A stretch of 64,000 nucleotides of DNA from Halictus rubicundus (taxonomy: Eukaryota; Arthropoda; Insecta; Hymenoptera; Halictidae). Under the pieces are notes generated by a model. The model saw only the letters and a list, made by a program, of their open reading frames with translations. It was not told where the DNA came from and did no database searches. The position numbers and the translations under genes are program-made. Each line of letters opens with the position of its first letter. Position 1 is the stretch's first letter. The stretch spans positions 124,001 to 188,000 of the forward strand of contig NW_027488639.1 in the NCBI RefSeq assembly GCF_050948215.1, given 5' to 3'. Positions 54,401 through 64,000 of the stretch are shown one piece after another.

Positions 54401-57400
54401 GGATAGGATAGGATAGAGGATCGGATAGAGGATAGGATAGGATAGAGGAAAGATAGGATAGAGGATAGGATACGTAATTGGATAGGATAGAGGATAGGAT
54501 AAGGTAGAGGATAGTATAGGATAGAGGATAGGATAGGATAGAGGATAGGATAGGATAAAGGATAGGATAGGATAGAGGATAGGATAGGATAGAGGATAGG
54601 ATATGATAGAGGATAGGATAGGATAGAGTATCGGATAGAGGATAGGATAGGATAGAGGATAGGATATGATAGAGGATAGGATAGGATAGAGTATCGGATA
54701 GAGGATAGGATAGGATAGAGGATAGGATAGGATAGAGGGTAGAGTAGGATAGAGGATAGGATAGGATAAAGGATAGGATTGGATAGAGGATCGGATAGAG
54801 GATAGGATAGGATAGAGGATAGGATAGGATAGAGGATAGTATAGGATAGAGGATAGGATAGAATAGATGATAGGATATTCTAAAGCATAGGATAGAGGAT
54901 AGGATAGGATAGGATAGAGGATATAATAGGATTGAGGAAAGGATAGGATAGAGGATAGGATAGGGTAGAGGATAGGATAGGATAGAGGATAGGATAGACG
55001 ATAGGATAGAGGATAGGATAGAGGATAGGATAGGATAGAGGATCGGATAGAGGATAGGATAGGATAGAGGAATGGATAGGATAGAGGATAGGATACGTAA
55101 TTGGATAGGATAGAGGATAGGATAAGGTAGAGGATAGTATAGGATAGATGATATTATAGGATAGATGATATTATAGGATAGATGATATTATAGGATAGAG
55201 TATACGATATTAAAGAGGATAGGATAGAGGATAGGATAGAGGATAGGATAGGATAGAGGATCGGATAGAGGATAGGATAGGATAGAGGAAAGGATAGGAT
55301 AGAGGATAGGATAGGTAATTGGATAGGATAGAGTATAGGATAGGATAGAGGATAGAGTAGGATAGAGGATAGGATAGGATAAAGGATAGGATAGGATAGA
55401 GGATAGGATAGGATAGAGGATAGGATATGATAGAGGATAGGATAGGATAGAGTATCGGATAGAGGATAGGATAGGATAGAGGATAGGATATGATAGAGGA
55501 TAGGATAGGATAGAGGATAGGATAGGATAGAGGGTAGAGTAGGATAGAGGATAGGATAGGATAAAGGATAGGATTGGATAGAGGATCGGATAGAGGATAG
55601 GATAGGATAGAGGATAGGATAGGATAGAGGATAGTATAGGATAGAGGATAGGATAGAATAGATGATAGGATATTCTAAAGCATAGGATAGAGGATAGGAT
55701 AGGATAGGATAGAGGATATAATAGGATTGAGGAAAGGATAGGATAGAGGATAGGATAGGGTAGAGGATAGGATAGGATAGAGGATAGGATAGACGATAGG
55801 ATAGAGGATAGGATAGAGGATAGGATAGGATAGAGGATCGGATAGAGGATAGGATAGGATAGAGGAATGGATAGGATAGAGGATAGGATACGTAATTGGA
55901 TAGGATAGAGGATAGGATAAGGTAGAGGATAGTATAGGATAGATGATATTATAGGATAGATGATATTATAGGATAGATGATATTATAGGATAGAGTATAC
56001 GATATTAAAGAGGATAGGATAGAGGATAGGATAGAGGATAGGATAGGATAGAGGATCGGATAGAGGATAGGATAGGATAGAGGAAAGGATAGGATAGAGG
56101 ATAGGATAGGTAATTGGATAGGATAGAGTATAGGATAGGATAGAGGATAGAGTAGGATAGAGGATAGGATAGGATAAAGGATAGGATTGGATAGAGGATC
56201 GGATAGGGGATAGGATAGGATAGAGGATAGGATAGGATAGAGGTTAGTATAGGATAGAGGATAGGATAGGATAGAGGATAGGATAGAGGATAGGATAGAG
56301 GATAGGATAGGATAGAGGATAGGATAGGATAGAAGATCGGATAGAGGATAGGATAGGATAGAGCATCGGATAGAGGATAGGATAGGATAGAGGATAGGAT
56401 AGAGGATAGGATAGAGGATAGGATAGAGGATAGGATAGGATAGAGGATCGGATAGAGGATAGGATAGGATAGAGGAAAGGATAGGATAGAGGATAGGATA
56501 CGTAATTGGATAGGATAGAGGATAGGATAAGGTAGAGGATAGTATAGGATAGAGGATAGGATAGGATAGAGGATAGGATAGGATAAAGGATAGGATAGGA
56601 TAGAGGATAGGATAGGATAGAGGATAGGATAGAGGATAGGATAGGATAGAGGATAGGATAGGTAATTGGATAGGATAGAGTATAGGATAAGGTAGAGGAT
56701 AGGATAGGATAGAGGATAGGATAGGATAGAGGATAGGATATGATAGAGGATAGGATAGGATAGAGTATCGGATAGAGGATAGGATAGGATAGAGGATAGG
56801 ATAGGATAGAGGATAGAGTAGGATAGAGGATAGGATAGGATAGAGGATATAATAGGATTGAGGAAAGGATAGGATAGAGGATAGAATAGGATAAAGGATA
56901 GGATAGGATAGAGGATAGGATAGGATAGAGGATAGGATAGGATAGGATAGAGGATAGGATAGGATAGAGGATAGGATAGGATAGAGGATAGGATAGGATA
57001 GAGGATAGGATAGGATAGAGGATAGGATAGAGGATAGGATAGGATAGAGGATAGGATAGGTAATTGGAAAGGATAGAGTATAGGATAAGGTAGAGGATAG
57101 GATAGGATAGAGGATAGGATAGGATAGAGGATAGGATAGGGTAGAGGATAGGATAGGATAGAGGATAGGATAAGGTAGACGATAGTATAGGATAGAGGAT
57201 AGGATAGGATAGAGGATAGGATAGGATAGAGGATAGAATAGGATAAAGGATAGGATAGGATAGAGGATAGGATAGGATAGAGGATAGGATAGGATAGGAT
57301 AGAGGATAGGATAGGATAGAGGATAGGATAGGATAGAGGATAGGATAGAGGATAGGATAGGATAGAGGATAGGATAGGTAATTGGAAAGGATAGAGTATA

Positions 57401-58045
57401 GGATAAGGTAGAGGATAGGATAGGATAGAGGATATAATAGGATAGAGGATAGGATAGAGGATAGGATAGGATAGAGGATAGGATAGGATAGAGGATAGTA
57501 TAGGATGGAGGATAGGATAGAATAGAGGATAGGATAGGATAGAGGATAGGATAGGATAGATGATATTATAGGATAGAGTATACGATATTAAAGAGGATAG
57601 GATAGGGTAGAGGATAGGATAGAGGATAGGATAGGATAGAGGATAGGATAGGATAGAGGATAGGATAGGATAGAGGATAGGATAGGATAGAGGATAGGAT
57701 ATGATAGAGGATAGGATGGGATAGAGGATCGGATAGAGGATAGGATAGGATAGAGGAAAGGATAGGATAGAGGATAGGATACGTAATTGGATAGGATAGA
57801 GGATAGGATAAGGTAGAGGATAGTATAGGATAGAGGATAGGATAGGATAGAGGATAGAGTAGGATAGAGGATAGGATAGGATAAAGGATAGGATTGGATA
57901 GAGGATCGGATAGAGGATAGGATAGGATAGAGGATAGGATAGGATAGAGGATAGTATAGGATAGAGGATAGGATAGAATAGAGGATAGGATTTTATAAAG
58001 GATAGGATAGAGGATAGTATAGGATAGGATAGAGGATAGGATAGG
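45401..58045 (+). repeat. Large tandem duplication, copy B (~12.65 kb)
   Basis: Directly abuts copy A in the same orientation. The join is at 45,391-45,400, where T-type sequence (GGATTTTATAAAGG just upstream) passes within ATAGGATAGG into the D-type start TGATTGGATAGGCTAG. The same T-type end, GGATTTTATAAAGG near 57,989, passes through the matching ATAGGATAGG at 58,036-58,045 into different sequence, marking the end of copy B. D-type runs to about 52,560, then T-type. It lacks one of the two 842-bp units of copy A. Confidence 0.88.
52560..58045 (+). repeat. Subfamily T, third block (right part of copy B)
   Basis: Repeats the variant order of 39,903-45,400 at offsets of 12,657-12,674 and then 12,645. 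One 17-mer is added near 52,690 and 29 bp are missing in the 795-bp tandem pair. It ends at 58,045, where subfamily L begins. Confidence 0.85.
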
Positions 58046-61000
58046 ATAGGATAGAGGATAGGATAGGATACATGGTATAATAGGGTAGCTGATCGGAAAG
58101 GATAGAGGATTGGATAGGGGATTGGATAGGATAGAGGATAGGATACGATAGAGGATAGGATTGGATTGAGGATAGGATAGGATAGAGGATAGGATTGGAT
58201 TGAGAATAGGATAGGATAGGATTGAGGATAGGATAGGATTGAGGATAGGATAGGATAGAGGATAGGAAAGGATAGAGGATACTATAGGATAGAGGATACG
58301 ATAGGATTGAGGATAGGATAGGAATGAGGATAGGATAGGATTGAGGATAGGATAGGGGATTGGATAGGATGGAGGATAGGATAGGATGGAGGATAGGATA
58401 GGATAGGATAGGATAGGATGGTGGATAGGATAGAGGATTGGATAGGATAGAGGATAGGATACGATAGAAGATAGGATACGATAGAGGATAGGATATGATA
58501 GAGGATAGGATAGGATATGAGATTGAATAGGATAGAGGATAGGATAGGATAGAGGATAGGATAGGATGGAGGAGAGGATAGGATAGAGGATAGGATAGGA
58601 TTGAGGAGAGGATAGGATAGAGGATAGGATAGGATAGGATAGAGGATATTATAGGATAGAGGATAGGATTGGATAGAGGATAGGATAGGAAAGAGAATTG
58701 GATAGGATAGAGGATAGGATAGGATAGAGGATAGGATTGGATAGAGGATAGGATAGGATAGAGAATTGGATAGGATAGAGGATAGGATAGGATAGAGGAT
58801 AGGATAGGATAGAGGATAGGATAGGATAGACGATAGGATAGGATAGAGGATAGGATATGATGGATGATAGGATAGGATAGAGGATAGGAGAGGATAGAGT
58901 ATAGAATTGGATTGAGGATAGGATAGGATAGAGGATAGAATAGGATAGAGTATAGGATAGGATAGAGGATAGGATAAGATAGAGGATAGGATATAGGATT
59001 GGATAGGATAGAGGATAGAATAGGATAGAGGATAGGATAGGATAGGGGATTGGATAGGATAGAGGATAGGACAGGATTGAGGATAGGATAGAGGATTGGA
59101 TAGGATAGAAGATAGAACACGATAGAGGATAGGATATGATAGAGGATAGGATAGGATAGAGGATTGGATAGGGGATTGGATAGGATAGAGGATTTGATAG
59201 TCGATTGGATAGGATAGAGCATTGGATAGGTGATTGGATAGGATAGAGGATAGGATAAGATAGGGCATACGATAGAGGATAGGATAGGATAGAGGATAGG
59301 ATAGGATAGAGAATAGGATAGGATAGAGGATAGGATAGGATAGAGGATAGAATAGGATAGAGAATAGGATAGGATTGAAGAGAGGATAGGATAGAGGATA
59401 GGATAGAGGATATCATAGGATAGGATAGAGGATAGAAGAGACGATATTATAGAGGAAAGGATAGGATAGAGAATAGGATAGGATGGAGGATAGGAGAGGA
59501 TAGAGTATAGGATAGGATAGAGGATAGGATAGGATAGACGATAGGATAGGATAGAGGTTAGGATATGATAGAGTATAGGATAGGAGAGAGGATAGGATAA
59601 GATACAGGATAGGATACAGGATTGGATAGGATAGAGGATAGGATACGATAGAGGATACTATAGGATAGAGTATAGGATTGGATTGAGGATAGGATAGGAT
59701 AGAGGATAGGATAGGATAGAGGATAGGACAGGATAGTGGATAGGATAGGATAGAGCATACGATAGAGGATAGGATAGGATATAGGATAGGATAGAGGATA
59801 GGATAGGATAGGATAGAGGATAGAAGAGACGATATTATAGAGGAAAGGATAGGATAGAGGATAGGATAGGATAGAGGATAGGATAGGATAGAGGATAGGA
59901 TAGGATAGAGGATAGGATAGGATAGAGGATAGGATAGGATAGAGGATAGGATAGGATAGAGGATAGGATAGGATAGAGGATAGGATAGAGGATTGGATAG
60001 GATAGAGGATAGGATACGATAGAAGATAGGATACGATAGAGGATAGGATATGATAGAGGATAGGATAGGATAGAGAATTGGATAGGATAGAGGATAGGAT
60101 AGGGGATTGATAGGATAGAGATTAGGATGGGATAGAGGATATTATAGGATAGAGGATAGGATAGGATAGAGGATAGGATAGGATAGAGGATAGGATAGGA
60201 TAGAGGAGAGGATAGGATAGAGGATAGGATAGGATAGACGATAGGATAGGATAGAGGATAGGATAGGATTGAGGATAGGATAGGATAGAGGATAGGATAT
60301 GATAGATGATAGGATAGGATAGAGGATAGGATAGAGGATAGGATAGGATAGAGGATAGGATAGGATAGAGGATAGGATAGAGGATAGGATATGATAGATG
60401 ATAGGATAGGATAGAGGATAGAGGATAGGATAGGATAGAGAATAGGATATAGGATTGGATAGGATAGAGGATAGAATAGGATAGAGGATAGGATAGGATA
60501 GAGGATAGGATATAGGATTGGATAGGATAGAGGATAGAATAGGATAGAGGATAGGATAGGATAGGGGATTGGATAGGATAGAGGATAGAATACGATAGAG
60601 GATAGGATAGGATAGAGGATAGGATAGGATAGAGGATAAGGTAGGATAGTGGATAGGATAAGATAGAGGATATGATAGAATAGAGGACAGGATAGCACAG
60701 AGGATAAGATAGGATAGAGGATAGGATAGGATAGAGGATAGGATAGGATAGAGGATAGGATTGGATAGAGGATAGGATAGGATAGAGAAGAGGATAGGAT
60801 AGGATTGAGGATAGGATAGGATTGAGGATAGGATAGGATAGAGGATAGGATAGGATAGACGATAGGATAGGATAGAGGATAGGATATGATAGATGATAGG
60901 ATAGGATAGAGAAGAGGATAGGATAGGATTGAGGATAGGATAGGATTGAGGATAGGATAGGATAGAGGATAGGAAAGGATAGAGGATACTATAGGATAGA

Positions 61001-64000
61001 GGATACGATAGGATTGAGGATAGGATAGGAATGAGGATAGTATAGGATTGAGGATAGGATAGGGGATTGGATAGGATGGAGGATAGGATAGGATGGAGGA
61101 TAGGATAGGATGGAGGATAGGATAGGATAGGATTGAGGATAGGATAGGATAGAGGATAGGATAGGATAGTGGATAGGATAGAGGATTGGATAGGATAGAG
61201 GATAGGATAGGATAGAGGATACGATAGGATAGAGGATAGGATAAGGTAGGGGATAGAATAGGATTGAGGATAGGATAGGATAGTGGATAGGATAGGATTG
61301 AGGATAGGATAGAGGATAGGATAGGATGGAGAATACGATAGAGGATAGGATAGGATAGAGTATAGGATTGGATTGAGGATAGAGGATAGGATAGGATGGA
61401 GCATACGATAGAGGATAGGATAGGATAGAGTATAGGATTGGATTGAGGATAGGATAGGATTTCATAAATGATAGGATAGGATAGATGATAGGATAGGATA
61501 GAGGATAGGAAAGGATAGAGGATAGGATAGGATAGAGGATAGGATAGGATAGAGGATAGGATAGGATAGAGGATAGGATAGGATAGAGGATAGGATAGAG
61601 GATTGGATAGGATAGAGGATAGGATACGATAGAAGATAGGATACGATAGAGGATAGGATATGATAGAGGATAGGATAGGATATGAGATTGAATAGGATAG
61701 AGGATAGGATAGGATAGAGGATAGGATGGGATAGAGGATAGGATATGATAGATGATAGGATAGGATAGAGGATAGGATAGAGGATAGGATATGATAGATG
61801 ATAGGATAGGATAGAGGATAGAGGATAGGATAGGATAGAGAATAGGATATAGGATTGGATAGGATAGAGGATAGAATAGGATAGAGGATAGGATAGGATA
61901 GAGGATAGGATATAGGATTGGATAGGATAGAGGATAGAATAGGATAGAGGATAGGATAGGATAGGGGATTGGATAGGATAGAGGATAGAATACGATAGAG
62001 GATAGGATAGGATAGAGGATAGGATAGGATAGAGGATAAGGTAGGATAGTGGATAGGATAAGATAGAGGATATGATAGAATAGAGGACAGGATAGCACAG
62101 AGGATAAGATAGGATAGAGGATAGGATAGGATAGAGGATAGGATAGGATAGAGGATAGGATTGGATAGAGGATAGGATAGGATAGAGAAGAGGATAGGAT
62201 AGGATTGAGGATAGGATAGGATTGAGGATAGGATAGGATAGAGGATAGGATAGGATAGACGATAGGATAGGATAGAGGATAGGATATGATAGATGATAGG
62301 ATAGGATAGAGAAGAGGATAGGATAGGATTGAGGATAGGATAGGATTGAGGATAGGATAGGATAGAGGATAGGAAAGGATAGAGGATACTATAGGATAGA
62401 GGATACGATAGGATTGAGGATAGGATAGGAATGAGGATAGTATAGGATTGAGGATAGGATAGGGGATTGGATAGGATGGAGGATAGGATAGGATGGAGGA
62501 TAGGATAGGATAGGATTGAGGATAGGATAGGATAGAGGATAGGATAGGATAGTGGATAGGATAGAGGATTGGATAGGATAGAGGATAGGATAGGATAGAG
62601 GATACGATAGGATAGAGGATAGGATAAGGTAGGGGATAGAATAGGATTGAGGATAGGATAGGATAGTGGATAGGATAGGATTGAGGATAGGATAGAGGAT
62701 AGGATAGGATGGAGAATACGATAGAGGATAGGATAGGATAGAGTATAGGATTGGATTGAGGATAGAGGATAGGATAGGATGGAGCATACGATAGAGGATA
62801 GGATAGGATAGAGTATAGGATTGGATTGAGGATAGGATAGGATTTCATAAATGATAGGATAGGATAGATGATAGGATAGGATAGAGGATAGGAAAGGATA
62901 GAGGATAGGATAGGATAGAGGATAGGATAGGATAGAGGATAGGATAGGATAGAGGATAGGATAGGATAGAGGATAGGATAGAGGATTGGATAGGATAGAG
63001 GATAGGATACGATAGAAGATAGGATACGATAGAGGATAGGATATGATAGAGGATAGGATAGGATATGAGATTGAATAGGATAGAGGATAGGATAGGATAG
63101 AGGATAGGATGGGATAGAGGATAGGATATGATAGATGATAGGATAGGATAGAGGATAGGATAGAGGATAGGATAGGATAGAGGATAGGATAGGATAGAGG
63201 ATAGGATAGGATAGACGATAGGATAGGATAGAGGATAGGATATGATAGATGATAGGATAGGATAGAGGATAGAGGATAGGATAGGATAGGATTGAGGATA
63301 GGATAGGATTGAGGATAGGATAGGAGAGAGGATAGGACAGGATAGAGGATACTATAGGATAGAGGATACGATAGGATTGAGGATAGGATAGGAATGAGGA
63401 TAGGATAGGATTGAGGATAGGATAGGAATGAGGATAGGATAGGATTGAGGATAGGATACGATAGAAGATAGCATACGATAGAGGATAGGATATGATAGAG
63501 GATAGGATAGGATATGAGATTGAATAGGATAGAGGATAGGATAGAGGATAGGATAGAGGATTGGATAGGATAGAGGATAGGATACGATAGAGGATAGGAT
63601 ACAATAGAGTATAGGATTGGATTGAGGATAGGATAGGATAGAGGATAGGATAGGATAGGATAGAGGATAGAAGAGACGATATTATAGAGGAAAGGATAGG
63701 ATAGAGAATAGGATAGGATGGAGGATAGGATAGAGGATAGGATACTATAAGAGGATAGGATAGGATAGAGGATAGGATAGGATTGAGGATAGGATAGGAT
63801 AGAGGATATGATATGATAGATGATAGGATGAGATAGAGGATAGGATAGGATAGAGGATAGGATAGGATAGAGGATAGGATAGGATAGACGATAGGATAGG
63901 ATAGAGGATAGGATATGATAGATGATAGGATAGGATAGAGGATAGGATAGGACAGGATTGAGGATAGGATAGGATTGAGGATAGGATAGGGGAGAGGATA
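58046..64000 (+). repeat. Subfamily L, right-hand block
   Basis: After 58,045 both D and T markers stop, except for an occasional CGATATTATAG. New recurrent variants are GGATTGGATTGAGG, GATTGAGG, GGAATGAGG, GATACTATAGG (58,281, 60,988, 62,388, 63,351), GATATGAGATTGAATAGG (about 58,516, 61,680, 63,063, 63,510) and GAAGAGACGATATTATAG (about 59,435, 59,823, 63,670). The array continues past the window edge. No gene-like sequence is visible. Confidence 0.85.
60352..63134 (+). repeat. 1.4 kb tandem duplication in subfamily L
   Basis: Units are about 60,352-61,751 and 61,752-63,134. The offset is 1,400 bp in the left part (ATGATAGATG 60,391 and 61,791; ACTATAGG 60,988 and 62,388) and 1,383 bp in the right part (GCATACG 61,401 and 62,784; GATTTCATAAATG; TATGAGATTG). 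One 17-mer (a GGATGGAGG unit near 61,100) is missing in the second copy, so the size change equals exactly one monomer. Confidence 0.88.

Larger units (their letters stand above)
1..64000 (+). repeat. 17-bp satellite array, unit (GGATA)3GA, spanning the whole window
   Basis: The sequence is an unbroken head-to-tail array of GGATAGGATAGGATAGA and its variants. The consensus unit has 7 G, 7 A, 3 T and no C, so the + strand is strongly purine-rich and C occurs only in variant units (CGATA, GGATC, GCATA, ACAGG). I found no stretch written in the opposite orientation (CCTATCC on the + strand) and no interruption by unrelated sequence. Minus-strand frames stay open for hundreds of codons because the reverse-complement unit has no stop in any register; plus-strand frames meet TAG within each 51-bp cycle. 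Every long frame translates to the 17-residue cycle SYPLSYPILYPILSSIL, so they are by-products of the repeat and not genes. Such arrays are typical of eukaryotic heterochromatin; species and chromosomal position cannot be read from the sequence. Confidence 0.97.

Noticed and set aside
45401..58045. Treating the second 13 kb copy as certain assembly error
   Set aside because: The copies differ by discrete 45, 842, 17 and 29 bp changes and some base differences, one of them polarisable. Haplotype stacking remains possible and is noted as a check.
61450..61470. GATTTCATAAATG near 61,456 and 62,839 as a possible foreign insert
   Set aside because: Only a few bases depart from the repeat, and both occurrences are explained by the 1.4 kb tandem duplication.
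1..64000. CRISPR array
   Set aside because: Units are contiguous and self-similar with no unique spacers. The period is 17 bp, far too short for repeat plus spacer.
1..64000. Telomeric repeat
   Set aside because: GGATA is not TTAGGG, TTTAGGG, TTAGG or another common telomere unit, and the 17-mer phasing is unlike telomeres. An unusual telomere-associated satellite cannot be excluded.
1..64000. GATA-factor binding sites
   Set aside because: The consensus gives GGATAG, lacking the preferred A or T before GATA. Only variants such as TGATAG fit, and these are expected by chance mutation of the repeat.
1..64000. tRNA, rRNA or other structured RNA genes
   Set aside because: No stretch has the mixed base composition or complementary arms needed; the + strand almost lacks C, so stable GC stems cannot form.

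Overview
The whole 64 kb window is satellite DNA. I see no gene, RNA gene, transposon, CRISPR array or unique sequence. The basic unit, read on the + strand, is the 17-mer GGATAGGATAGGATAGA: three GGATA pentamers plus GA. It runs in one orientation from the first base to the last, roughly 3,700 units. Length variants (GGATAGA, a 12-mer with two pentamers, and runs of four to six pentamers) and point variants are sprinkled through it. A satellite of this size, with layered higher-order repeats, points to eukaryotic heterochromatin (centromeric, pericentromeric, subtelomeric, or a sex or B chromosome). The sequence gives no basis for naming the species or the chromosomal site. Both window edges lie inside the array.

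Shared variant motifs divide the array by eye into four subfamilies. (T) marked by TAATTGG and GATCGG, at about 1-2,660, 39,903-45,400 and 52,560-58,045. (H) a very homogeneous 17-mer stretch at about 2,660-11,640, with a 1.4 kb island of the same type at about 23,560-24,970. (D) a more diverged mosaic marked by GGGGATTGG, CGATATTATAG and GATCTTCTAGA, at about 11,640-23,560, 24,970-39,903 and 45,401-52,560. (L) marked by GGATTGGATTGAGG and GATATGAGATTGAATAGG, at about 58,046-64,000. The subfamilies contain nested duplications with periods of about 0.44, 0.79, 0.82, 0.84, 1.4 and 3.7-3.8 kb, plus dispersed block copies 0.5-7 kb apart.

The largest structure is a direct tandem duplication of about 13.45 kb. 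Copy A is about 31,947-45,400 and copy B about 45,401-58,045. Each runs from D-type into T-type sequence. They differ mainly by a few structural changes: 45 bp, 842 bp, 17 bp and 29 bp. The junction and the far end of copy B can be placed to within about 10 bp.

Many long open frames exist on the - strand, the longest over 1,000 codons. They follow from the repeat: 17 is not a multiple of 3, the minus-strand monomer has no stop in any register, and every such frame reads the same 17-residue cycle, SYPLSYPILYPILSSIL. I annotate none as a gene. The most interesting content is the array's architecture, not a coding system. Coordinates were read by eye: family boundaries are good to about 20-100 bp, and positions quoted for motifs to a few bp.
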